Assembly: GCA_946478525.1 (NCBI GenBank)
Contig: CAMLCH010000024.1
Coordinates: 1-40,515, forward strand
DNA length: 40,515 nucleotides
Source: Snodgrassella alvi_G
GTDB taxonomy: Bacteria > Pseudomonadota > Gammaproteobacteria > Burkholderiales > Neisseriaceae
Direction of reading: 5' to 3'
Within the stretch, counting starts at the first letter, position 1; each line of letters opens with the position of its first letter. This document shows positions 1 through 7,823 of the stretch, in pieces. The position numbers and the translations under genes are program-made. The notes beneath the pieces were generated by a model that had not been told where the DNA came from, ran no database searches, and was given only the letters and a program-made list of their open reading frames with translations.

Positions 1-138
1 ATTTGTAAGTAACAGTGCTTTGGGTAAATCACCAAATCCATTATTAATCATAACTGCAATTTTGCCGTTTTTATCCATTCCAAACCAAGTAAAAATTGTC
101 CCAAAACCAGGTTCCCAATTTATATTTAATGAATTCAT
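1..138 (-). CDS. Putative immunity protein, partial (runs off window)
   Basis: The reverse strand encodes 46 residues from an ATG at 138 to the window edge with no stop. The protein opens MNSLNINWEPGFG and continues with WFGMDKNGKIAVMINNG. The start overlaps the stop of the upstream deaminase toxin by four bases (ATGA), and AAGGAG lies just before it, so the two are probably translationally coupled. A small ORF directly after a toxin tip is, by the known rule for CdiA/CdiI pairs, expected to be the cognate immunity gene, which would bind and neutralise the toxin in the cytoplasm. I do not recognise a named Imm family. The function is inferred from position and general character only. Confidence 0.65.
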   Translation of the reverse strand, partial: MNSLNINWEPGFGTIFTWFGMDKNGKIAVMINNGFGDLPKALLLTN

Positions 139-1727
139 TTTTCATCTCCTTTCGGCCAAACTGTTTTACAATTCTTACAAGGAGGAATTATAGCATCTTT
201 GGTTATTTTTTTCTCATCCCAAATCATTCTAGGTCTAACTGCTTGAGTAAATTTTATTCTCTCGGGTTGTACTCCCTGTCTAATCAAATTATCAGCAGCT
301 GATACTTCAGCGCATGCTCCTGCTTTATTTTTACAAAAACTAGTAAAATCACCAATCTTAACACCTAATTTTTTTTCAATATAATTAATTGTAGTTGGAT
401 GCAATGCATCAGCTGTAATTTTACCATTACTGTAACCAATGGCTGTTTTCCCTGTTACAGGATCATAAGCACCTATCATTGTGGATATATTCGTTGCTTG
501 GGTTCTTGATGTAAATTTATTAATTTCATCTATTAACTCTTGTTGTGCTTGGGCTTTGTATTTTTCAGCATTTAAAACTGATAACTCTTTGTTTATTTTA
601 TCGAGTTCTTTAACTGATAGTTTACTTGTATTTACGACACTATTTTTAAATAGTGATGATGATCCTTTTAATGTAGCTGTCGCTCCCGCTAAATCAAATA
701 TCATTTCAGCATCAGTTTCACTGATATTTAATAAATCTGATAAACTTTTAGCTGTTAACGTTTTATACTGTTTCCCATCAATAATAATCGACCATGCTGT
801 ACCACCGCTATCCGCTGCATGCCAAATCATTGCTCCAGAAGCAATACATCCAACACCTGTTTCACAAGTCGGTATTAGGGCTATTCCAGCTGCGCCTTCT
901 GTCAATGCAAAACCTAGTTGAAACGCACCTCCTGCTCGTGTCATGATGCTATATTCATTGTTAGCATATTTTAATGTATCTAGTACTTTATCTGTATCAG
1001 TATAATCAAATAATTTCTCAATAGTCTCATAGGTAACGGGCATAAATCCTATCATATCTGGCGCAAAGTTAGTTTTTACATAATCAATATCACGTAATAT
1101 TTTTCTGTAAGATTCTAACTCTTCGCTATTACCCATTGCCTCAATTTCTTGAAACTTAGCTTTATTTGGGTCATCATCAGCAAACTCTGCCGAGCATTTT
1201 TTTATTGCACATGCTGCTGCATATAATTTTGCAAACTCTTCAGTATTACCATCTGCAAGTTCGGTGATTTTGTTTATATGCTTTTGTTGTAGTAAGGCAT
1301 TATTCTCAACCGCATTTTTACTACTACTAATAGCCGCACTGGCATCACCAATATTACCACCGCCGGCAGCAACGGCAAGGCCGGATGCTAGTTGAGATAG
1401 TGCGCTGATGGTTTGTTTTTCTTCTTCGGTTAAATCTTTGACTTCTTTGCCATACAGTTGTTTGCGGATGATATCTGCTGCAACTTCACCAGCCACTGCA
1501 CCCGCTCCACCAGATAATGCTGAGTTACCTTGCAGTTCAGCCACTACCGCACCAAGTATTGCATGGGCAACTAACCTCGCGGTTTCGTTATCACCGGCTT
1601 GTATCTTTATCTGCTCGGCTAACCATGGTGCACTGGCGCCAGCTAAGCCGCCGGTCATATCGCCGGTGATAATGCCGGTAATAATTGATACGGCTGAGTC
1701 GACGCCTTTACTAAAGTCATTGCCCAT
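135..1727 (-). CDS. CdiA-like C-terminal fragment: VENN pretoxin with YwqJ-like deaminase tip
   Basis: This is the C-terminal part of a contact-dependent growth inhibition or hemagglutinin-type toxin. Numbered from the first in-frame ATG, residues 1-135 are the Gly/Ala-rich pretoxin region, with VENN at 140-143. A variable entry/linker region follows. The last roughly 90 residues carry a cytidine-deaminase-fold signature: CAE at 472-474 and PPCKNC at 515-520, matching the zinc-binding (H/C)xE...PCxxC of YwqJ-like toxin deaminases, which edit nucleic-acid bases or nucleotides in target cells. The frame is open upstream to about 1844, so the ATG at 1727 is only an internal methionine. The 5' part (secretion signal, filamentous repeats) was removed at the IS edge at 1837. 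It is followed by an overlapping immunity gene. It probably survives as an orphan toxin module. The substrate cannot be read from sequence. Confidence 0.8.
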   Translation of the reverse strand: MGNDFSKGVDSAVSIITGIITGDMTGGLAGASAPWLAEQIKIQAGDNETARLVAHAILGAVVAELQGNSALSGGAGAVAGEVAADIIRKQLYGKEVKDLTEEEKQTISALSQLASGLAVAAGGGNIGDASAAISSSKNAVENNALLQQKHINKITELADGNTEEFAKLYAAACAIKKCSAEFADDDPNKAKFQEIEAMGNSEELESYRKILRDIDYVKTNFAPDMIGFMPVTYETIEKLFDYTDTDKVLDTLKYANNEYSIMTRAGGAFQLGFALTEGAAGIALIPTCETGVGCIASGAMIWHAADSGGTAWSIIIDGKQYKTLTAKSLSDLLNISETDAEMIFDLAGATATLKGSSSLFKNSVVNTSKLSVKELDKINKELSVLNAEKYKAQAQQELIDEINKFTSRTQATNISTMIGAYDPVTGKTAIGYSNGKITADALHPTTINYIEKKLGVKIGDFTSFCKNKAGACAEVSAADNLIRQGVQPERIKFTQAVRPRMIWDEKKITKDAIIPPCKNCKTVWPKGDEK

Positions 1728-1907
1728 TTTGCCATCTTGTGAGTCTTTACCGGCATCTTTATGAATAGTGCGTTCGAGCTCTTTTACCTGCTCTCCTAAC
1801 TCTTTTAAGCTAGTGACAATGTTTAATCTGGTCTGCTGGATAGGCTACACTAATTCGTACAACTTTTTTAAGGGATAAGATAAACTACTCTAAAAAAGGA
1901 AAATACG

Positions 1908-2204
1908 ATGAAAATAAAACGACGAGAAAGACGAACCTATACAGATGATTTTAAACAGCAGATGGTAACGCTCTATCAACAAGGTAAAACCCGCAGTGAA
2001 TTAGTTTTACAGTATGAGTTAACGCCATCAGCATTAGATAGATGGATAACACAATACTCCACAACGGGTTCATTCAAAACTAAAGATAATCGAAGTACTG
2101 AAGATAATGAGTTACTCGCCCTGCGCAAAGAGAATAAACGGTTATTGATGGAAAACGATATCCTAAAGCAAGCCGCACTGATAATGGCACGAAAATCGCA
2201 GTGA
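1908..2204 (+). CDS. IS3-family transposase OrfA
   Basis: A protein of 98 residues with a helix-turn-helix of the IS3/IS911 OrfA type (YTDDFKQQMVTLYQQGKTR... then LTPSALDRWI). It ends in a leucine-zipper-like heptad region (ELLALRKENKRLLMENDILK), as expected for the DNA-binding, oligomerising half of an IS3 transposase. It ends in TGA at 2202-2204, overlapping the GTG that opens OrfB. OrfB lies in the -1 frame, so an OrfAB fusion by programmed -1 frameshifting is possible, as known for the family. A short A-run (GAAAATC) lies just before the overlap. It appears intact. Confidence 0.9.
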   Translation: MKIKRRERRTYTDDFKQQMVTLYQQGKTRSELVLQYELTPSALDRWITQYSTTGSFKTKDNRSTEDNELLALRKENKRLLMENDILKQAALIMARKSQ

Positions 2205-3043
2205 TACAATCAAATCGACATCGCCATTCATTGAGTTGGTTGTGTCGATGTTTAGGTGTATCAAGGCATTACTTTTATTATCAGTGCAAAACGCGCCTTG
2301 AGAAAAAAGTTTTAAAGTATGCACAAGAGATTCAATCTATTTTTAATCGTAGTTATCAATCTTATGGTACGAGACGGATACGAAAAGCGTTGTCAAATCA
2401 AGGTATAATCGTATCGCGTCGTTATGTGGCTAAAGTCATGAAAGCATTATCATTGAAATCAAAATATACCGTAAAACGTTATAAAAACCATTCTAAAGAA
2501 GTTAATTCTGTTGCGATTGCCAATGTATTACAGCGAAATTTTACTGTTGGTGCAAAAGCAAATGTTATTGTCGCTGATTTAACTTATATAAAAGTGGGGC
2601 AAAAATGGAATTATCTGTGTGTATTACTCGAACTCTCAGCACGAAAGATAGCCGGATTCAGTGTTGGACAACACAAAACAGCAGAGCTTGTTATGCAAGC
2701 ATTAAGCCAAATTAAAGCACCATTATCCTCAATCGCACTATTTCATTCAGACCGAGGAAAAGAGTTTGATAATCAATTACTCGATAGTTGTTTTGAGGTA
2801 TTTGCTATCACTCGCTCATTGAGCCATAAAGGATGTCCTTACGATAATGCTGTTGCTGAAGCGACATTTAAGACAATTAAAACTGAATTTGTCAAAAATG
2901 AGATATTCACCAATACGAATGAACTACGACAACGTTTTTCTGCTTATGCATATTGGTACAACAACAATCGGCTGCATTCATCATTAGGTTATTTGACGCC
3001 GATGACATTTAATAAACAGTTACCCCTTAATTTTGTTGTATGA
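2201..3043 (+). CDS. IS3-family transposase OrfB (DDE integrase core)
   Basis: A protein of 280 residues. It begins with the HTH_21-type region (YGTRRIRKAL near residue 55) and continues into an rve integrase core. The catalytic triad is visible: D126 (VADLTYI), D184 (FHSDRGKEF) and E220 (NAVAEATFKTIK), with 35 residues between the last two, the D-D-35-E spacing of IS3 transposases. The C-terminal YNNNRLHSSLGYLTP motif is present. The GTG start at 2201 overlaps the OrfA stop, so expression likely depends on coupling or frameshifting. No internal stops are seen, so the element may be active. Confidence 0.9.
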   Translation: MIQSNRHRHSLSWLCRCLGVSRHYFYYQCKTRLEKKVLKYAQEIQSIFNRSYQSYGTRRIRKALSNQGIIVSRRYVAKVMKALSLKSKYTVKRYKNHSKEVNSVAIANVLQRNFTVGAKANVIVADLTYIKVGQKWNYLCVLLELSARKIAGFSVGQHKTAELVMQALSQIKAPLSSIALFHSDRGKEFDNQLLDSCFEVFAITRSLSHKGCPYDNAVAEATFKTIKTEFVKNEIFTNTNELRQRFSAYAYWYNNNRLHSSLGYLTPMTFNKQLPLNFVV

Positions 3044-3141
3044 AAAAGGGTAGACATTCCATATTAAGCTTATCCAAGAGTTCGAATTCATCCTCAGGGA
3101 TAAGGTTTTTAATAAAGGTAAAGGCTTATGACTATTGATAA

Positions 3142-3769
3142 GCTCTTTACATTGGAATGCGCAAAGCCGTGCGCAATCCTAAAGGCCAATTGATTCGTTT
3201 TGCATGTGATACTTTGGGAAGAAGAACTGTTAAAATTGTTAATACAAAAATTTATCGCTATCTTTAGGAGAGTAATGTTCTATTACATCAATGGAGCTAT
3301 AAGTTAGTTGAGCGCCCTAAAATTGTATCTGATGATTTAGGATTGCTTATTTTAGATAAAACCTTAACCTGTCCATAATGTTATGTTACTCATTGCTTAT
3401 ATGAAGACGAAAGTTTACTGCCCCTCTGCTAAAGTATCTGATGGTAACACTTACTCTATCGTAGCCAATTATTGAAGAAGACCCGCTCAGGCTTACGATG
3501 GATAAGACATGTTTGTTTGGCAGGTAGAGTTTGATATTTATGATAGTACGAGAAGATAGCTTTAACAATAAGCATTTCTTACCATTCAGGCAGCTTGATC
3601 AGTATGAAGATGTGGAACTAGGAGGACTCTATTATAATCGTTTCCAATACCATAACTCAGAGACCGGTTCCTATATCTCCAAAGACCCTATAGAACTTGC
3701 AGGTAATAACGCGGATTTGTAAGCTTATATTCATGACTCTAATACGATGGTCAACCTGTTTGGGCTGAT
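3142..3769 (+). pseudogene. Rhs repeat-associated core, degenerate copy 1
   Basis: Translated pieces in shifting frames follow the conserved Rhs C-terminal core in order: GQLIRFACDTLGRRTVK, LLHQWSYKLVERPKIVSDD, a DGNTYSIV segment, and an open 63-codon stretch (3531-3722) with FLPFRQLDQYEDVELGGLYYNR and SETGSYISKDPI. It ends with an eroded DPFGL junction (VNLFGL near 3753-3770). In-frame stops, such as TAG at 3265-3267 where a Trp is expected, and frameshifts interrupt it, so no full protein can be made. Rhs proteins are large YD-repeat shells, often T6SS-delivered, that carry variable toxin tips. This fragment starts shortly after the IS, so the IS or a deletion removed the rest. Confidence 0.8.
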
Positions 3770-4179
3770 CATTGGAAAAGACCAACAGATGTAATTGTTA
3801 TAACATTTGAACCAACAAATTCTTCTTTTCCTAAAGAATATTAACCTCCATATAAACCAGGAAATACGCAACTGAATTTACTACAACCAAACTATAGATG
3901 TTTGTAAGAGTTCATGGCAGTTCTAAAAAAGTAGAAGGTTGTGTGGAGAATGAATCTGCTGTAAAAGGATTGTCTGCTGGTGAAATTCAGGCCAAATACA
4001 GTCTTCTGGAAATTCCTACATACATTACAAAAGTTACAGTCCCTATAGGAACAAGAATATGATCAGGTAGAATTAACTCTATTTTTGGAGAGCTAGATGT
4101 AATTGTTATACGATTTCAGTTGTCAGAACGTATTCTTATTGAAAATTATATTGAATCAAAATTAAATAAATATCCATAA
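3770..4179 (+). pseudogene. Decayed Rhs toxin tip of unrecognised family
   Basis: After the eroded PFGL boundary, the + strand can be read as a toxin-like domain broken by stops. From about 3901 one frame gives FVRVHGSSKKVEGCVENES, KGLSAGEIQAKYSLLEIPTY, ITKVTVPIGTRI, then a TGA (4060-4062) where an Arg codon is likely, then SGRINSIFGELD and, to a stop at 4177-4179, LSERILIENYIESKLNKYP. The position between an Rhs core and a small immunity-type ORF identifies it as a variable C-terminal tip. I do not recognise the enzymatic class. The stops make it inactive as it stands. Confidence 0.6.
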
Positions 4180-4180
4180 A

Positions 4181-4489
4181 ATGAAAAAAATAGCGATAGA
4201 AAGTTTGAAAGTCCAAAAAACACTATGTTATAAAGATTTAACAGTCATTTTGTATAAGGTACCCTTAAAAGTTATATTAAATAATAATATAATTTGTAGA
4301 GATTTTAATGGAGATATTGTATGGCAGGTAAAAGATATCTTTGGAGGACTTATACCACAAGATTCTCCCTTTATAAATATTGAGTCTTTTAATGAAAATA
4401 AGTTTATTGCATATAACTTTATTGGAGGGCAATATTATATTTCAGTAAAAACAGGAGATTTAGAATTAATTAATAATTTAAGGTATTAA
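4181..4489 (+). CDS. Putative orphan immunity protein
   Basis: An intact 102-residue ORF begins two bases after the stop of the decayed Rhs toxin tip. It has no signal peptide and is predicted to be cytoplasmic. Its pattern (short basic start, IICRDFNGDIVWQVKDIF, a PFINIESFNENKFIAYNF strand region and YYISVKTGDLELI near the end) resembles small beta-rich immunity proteins found next to Rhs tips. Its placement supports binding and neutralising the tip encoded just upstream. The ORF is intact while its partner is dead, as expected if immunity is kept against toxin-bearing relatives. The family assignment is from general resemblance, not a search. Confidence 0.6.
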   Translation: MKKIAIESLKVQKTLCYKDLTVILYKVPLKVILNNNIICRDFNGDIVWQVKDIFGGLIPQDSPFINIESFNENKFIAYNFIGGQYYISVKTGDLELINNLRY

Positions 4490-4542
4490 TATTTTCAAGA
4501 ACATGAAGAACGGATTTTAATGTAATTAAAAAATTATTGCTT

Positions 4543-4966
4543 TCTTTGTATAGGGTAATGTTCTATTGCATCAATGGAGCTATGAGCTAGTTGAGCGACC
4601 TAAAATTGTATCTGATGATATCGAATTACTTATTTTGGATAAACCGAAACGATACATTACATTACTATTTGGTTATATGAAGATGGAAGTTTAGTGCCGA
4701 GTGCAAAAATATTTGATGGTAACACCTACTCTATCGTATCCGATTATTTAGTAGGACACGATCAGACTTACGCTGAAAAAGGAAAGATTATTTGGCAGGT
4801 TAGATTTTGATATTTATGGAAAAAATAAGAACATGGCTTTAGCATAAGCATTTTTTACCTTTTAGGCAGCTAGGTCAGGATGATGAACTTGGGGGAAATC
4901 TATTATAACCGTTTCATGTATTACAATAGTAATTCATGGGTTGACCCGTTTGGATTAAAAGTTTAA
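4543..4966 (+). pseudogene. Rhs repeat-associated core, degenerate copy 2
   Basis: A second, independently decayed copy of the same Rhs core segment. The stretch 4552-4670 closely matches 3270-3366 (VLLHQWSYELVERPKIVSDD in translation) and continues with SLVPSAKIFDGNTYSIVSDY and a broken FLPFRQLGQ region. It ends with SWVDPFGLKV before TAA at 4964-4966. Frameshifts disrupt it repeatedly. Tandem duplicate cores followed by different tips are the usual result of Rhs tip replacement, in which old tips are displaced downstream with a scrap of core. The 110 bases that follow (4967-5075) read as a short open segment (VPLPPTINLKSGKEHVLGRH...) that runs into yaaA and may be a remnant of the second tip. 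Confidence 0.7.
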
Positions 4967-5075
4967 GAAGTACCTTTACCTCCAACAATTAATTTAAAAT
5001 CAGGTAAAGAGCATGTATTAGGAAGACATGTTATTATAGGAGAAGATTGGGCACATAATAATTTTAAGGAAAAAA

Positions 5076-5858
5076 ATGTATTTTGTTTTATCCCCGGCCA
5101 AAAATCTTAATGATGCAGCCACCAGTCAAACTACAGAATATACGCAACCTCAATTAATTGATCAGGCCTGTGAACTTATTCCATTGTTAAAGCAAATGGC
5201 TCCGCATGAACTCGCCAAACTATTGGGTATTTCAGATAAATTGGCTATGCTCAATACCGATCGATATCATCACTGGCAACTTCCTTTCACACCAGAAAAT
5301 GCTAAGCAGGCGGTTTATCTCTTTAACGGTGATGTATATACCGGCCTGGAAGTGGTAACTTTAGATAGTCAGGCTATACAATACTTGCAACAGCATTGCG
5401 CTATACTATCTGGTTTGTATGGTCTGTTAAGGCCATTGGATCTTATCCAGCCCTATCGTTTAGAAATGGGAACCAAGCTCGCCAATAAAAAAGGCAAAGA
5501 CCTCTATGCCTTTTGGGGAGAAATCATTACCAATGCCCTGCAACACAACATGCATGCATCAGGAGATAATCTCTTAATTAATCTGGCTTCACAAGAGTAC
5601 TTCAAATCGGTAAAACTGCAATTATTGTCTGCTCCAGTCATTACCCCAGTATTTAAAGATCAAAAAGATGGTCAGTATAAAACCATTAGTTTTTATGCCA
5701 AACGTGCTCGTGGCTTATTTATGCGGTTTGCCGCTGAAAATCAGTTAACAGATGCCGAACAACTCAAAGAGTTTGATTATTCGGGTTATTACTTTGATAA
5801 AGCCAGTTCTAATGAATACGAATGGGTTTATTTGCGTGATGAAAATATACCCTACTAA
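5076..5858 (+). CDS. yaaA: Peroxide stress protein YaaA (UPF0246/DUF328)
   Basis: A 260-residue protein matching the YaaA family in length and layout. It opens MYFVLSPAKNL (family ISPAKTL), has the LFNGDVYTGL and LSGLYGLLRPLDLIQPYRLEMGT blocks, and ends with the FxxxGYYFD...NEYEWVYLR region. In E. coli YaaA lowers intracellular free iron during peroxide stress and limits Fenton damage; it is cytoplasmic and has a DNA-binding fold. The start is supported by AAGGA upstream of the ATG. The gene sits directly after Rhs tip debris, so its native upstream region was probably replaced, and no clear promoter is seen. It is followed by tRNA-Ser. Confidence 0.93.
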   Translation: MYFVLSPAKNLNDAATSQTTEYTQPQLIDQACELIPLLKQMAPHELAKLLGISDKLAMLNTDRYHHWQLPFTPENAKQAVYLFNGDVYTGLEVVTLDSQAIQYLQQHCAILSGLYGLLRPLDLIQPYRLEMGTKLANKKGKDLYAFWGEIITNALQHNMHASGDNLLINLASQEYFKSVKLQLLSAPVITPVFKDQKDGQYKTISFYAKRARGLFMRFAAENQLTDAEQLKEFDYSGYYFDKASSNEYEWVYLRDENIPY

Positions 5859-5920
5859 TTTTTTTCAAATAGAAAATTAATTACTTAACTAATAAATGCC
5901 ATTTCCTATGAAAAAATAGC

Positions 5921-5949
5921 TTGGCAAAAACTCAATTTTCGTCTAATAT
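5921..5949 (+). promoter_or_regulatory. Sigma-70 promoter of tRNA-Ser
   Basis: TTGGCA (5921-5926) and TAATAT (5944-5949) are separated by 17 bases. The -10 ends 17 bases before the first base of the tRNA. Spacing and match are both good for a housekeeping promoter. Confidence 0.7.
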
Positions 5950-5966
5950 TCGTTTTCTTCAAAGAC

Positions 5967-6057
<91 letters not shown>

Positions 6058-6154
6058 GATGATGAATAAAATCAAAAAATAACAAATAAATATGGTTTTA
6101 ACTCACATAAAAGCCTACTACGAACAAGGCATTAGAAGGACGAGCTAAAACAAG

Positions 6155-7114
6155 ATGCCAGAAGTGTTCCACTACCCGCCCGATCTATTTAACTTGCTTG
6201 TCAATACCATTCCTTTACTTTGCCGCAGCAAAAAAGACGTCATCTTGTTTCTGCGTGGCTCTGGGGTAGCACAGGAAGATCTTGCCGAAGTCGAACTGTC
6301 GGTGAATGCTGATCGTAACTCAATCAACAAGTACGAAATCGTGCGTAATGTTCTAACGAAGGTGAATGCTCGCGGCGACAATGGGCTTCGTGCCAGCCGT
6401 GAGATCCTAAAGCGTGTTGTAGAATTCGAAAGCTTCGAAACCTGTTGGGAAAATGATCAGTACAAGGCTAAAGGATTAGTCGCCAGCATTCGCGAAATCG
6501 TAGATAAAAAAGACTCGTTTATCCGTATGAAGCAGGAGCGAGACGCTGAACGAGACAAGCGACTAGCTAAGAAACAGGCCGAACGCACTGCTGCCGCAGA
6601 AAAGCAAGCGAAGATTGAAGAAGTTAGCTGTCGTCTTTCCGCATTGTTCGGAATGAACGATAAACCGCATGAGCGAGGAAAACAGCTAGAAGCCGTTTTG
6701 AACGATCTATTCCGCATTTATGGGATTCTTGTTTGCGAAGACTTCCGTCGCAAAGACCCTGATACCGCGATCGTCGTAGAGCAAATCGACGGGGTAATCG
6801 AGTTGAACGGAGAAATTCACCTTGTCGAAATGAAATGGCTTAAAGAACCTGTAGGTATGGGGGAATTCTTACCGCACTTGAGTCGCTTACACTCGCGCGC
6901 AAATGCTCACGGAATTTTCATCGCAGCGAATGGCTATACGGTATCGGTTGTATCGGAATGCAGGAACGCACTTAGCCAAAAAACACTTTTCCTATGCTCG
7001 CTGCAAGAATTCGTCATGATGTTACATCGCCACGATGATCTTGTCGAACTGCTACGGAAAAAGTCGCAAGCTGCCATCGTAGACAAAAATCCTTTCCTAG
7101 AAATCCTGTCATAG
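6155..7114 (+). CDS. PD-(D/E)XK restriction-endonuclease-like protein
   Basis: A 319-residue protein in two parts. Residues 1-120 form a conserved-looking helical domain (FHYPPDLFNLLVNTIPLLCR, then ISKYEIVR-type SINKYEIVRNVL). A charged helix (about 120-160, ERDAERDKRLAKKQAERTAA) links to a nuclease core with RGKQLE (174-179), D212 (QIDGVI) and E225-x-K227 (LVEMKW), the signature of Mrr-like PD-(D/E)XK enzymes. It should cut DNA, with the N-terminal region perhaps sensing or recruiting. There is no methylase or partner gene, so it is an orphan. Base composition is clearly more GC-rich than its neighbours and the codon choice differs, suggesting transfer. It sits just downstream of tRNA-Ser, a common integration neighbourhood. 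AGAAGGA lies 14 bases before the ATG. A defence role is an inference. Confidence 0.7.
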   Translation: MPEVFHYPPDLFNLLVNTIPLLCRSKKDVILFLRGSGVAQEDLAEVELSVNADRNSINKYEIVRNVLTKVNARGDNGLRASREILKRVVEFESFETCWENDQYKAKGLVASIREIVDKKDSFIRMKQERDAERDKRLAKKQAERTAAAEKQAKIEEVSCRLSALFGMNDKPHERGKQLEAVLNDLFRIYGILVCEDFRRKDPDTAIVVEQIDGVIELNGEIHLVEMKWLKEPVGMGEFLPHLSRLHSRANAHGIFIAANGYTVSVVSECRNALSQKTLFLCSLQEFVMMLHRHDDLVELLRKKSQAAIVDKNPFLEILS

Positions 7115-7459
7115 AAAAATCCCGGCGCAAAATTCAGACAAAGTCCGAATAGCACGGGAATTCAGATACGAATTGGATTGTAGAACCTGCTGCGAACCCA
7201 GATAGTTCTTTGGTCTTCTTCGACATGGCTTCTTCTTTTATCCATCATCCTGCCCTACTTATAAGTGCAGATTTTAGGAAACGCATCAAGACACCTTTAG
7301 ACAATACAACGAAGTAAATTTTTGTCCTATAATGTATTTATGAACTTTTTGGAACATCACCCAACTACTGTTCGACATTCACCGATTCCACCATTTATTT
7401 TTGGTATTCTCCAAATTCATCAAGCAAAATCTACTGTAAATATCCCATAGTTACATTAC

Positions 7460-7708
7460 CGTTATAGGAATTTTTATTGGTGATGTACTTTTGGGGTTGA
7501 TCGGTATTGGAATTGATTTTCCTATGACAGCATTATTATTGCTATGCTAGCATCTTGTTTAGTTGATAAAAAAGCATACTGGATTGCTTTGGTTGCAGGT
7601 ACTGTCGCGTTACTTTCATATCGTTTACCTTTCGGTTTAGGTACTATTTTAGCTAGTATTTTTGGGATTATGACATATATCTTATTTAATTTATCATTAT
7701 GCTATTAA
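7460..7708 (+). pseudogene. azlC-like branched-chain amino-acid exporter remnant
   Basis: This lies in the 709-base stretch between the nuclease and the hydrolase. Readable pieces resemble the C-terminal membrane part of AzlC/YgaZ permeases: IGIFIGDVLLGLIGIGIDFP followed by a stop, then an open stretch from 7562 with VDKKAYWIALVAG and LPFGLGTILASIFGI to TAA at 7706-7708. No start or N-terminal part survives and no azlD partner is seen. The rest of the gap (7115-7459 and 7709-7823) shows nothing convincing. Confidence 0.5.
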
Positions 7709-7823
7709 GTAAACGTCTTGTCTTATCAAGCTCATTAGGTATTATTTTTTTATATTCAAAATTTTCATCTGAAATTTTATTGTAAATACAGTTTGTAAGT
7801 AATATTGGATAGGAGCATTAAAG

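Larger units (their letters stand above)
1837..3061 (+). mobile_element. IS3-family insertion sequence
   Basis: A 1225-bp element holds orfA and orfB in the IS3 arrangement. The ends form imperfect inverted repeats: 1837-1863 reads TGGATAGGCTAC... and the complement of 3035-3061 reads TGGAATGTCTAC..., matching at 20 of 27 positions, with TG...CA termini. The bases just outside (CTGC on the left, TATT on the right) show no direct repeat, so the usual short target duplication is missing. The left flank is a minus-strand CdiA fragment and the right flank a plus-strand Rhs fragment, which suggests recombination or deletion at the element after insertion. Confidence 0.85.

Noticed and set aside
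1408..1764. 118-codon ORF on the plus strand opposite the CdiA fragment
   Set aside because: It is antisense to the Ala/Gly-rich pretoxin region and its Ser/Pro/Ala-rich content is the mirror of that; no ribosome site.
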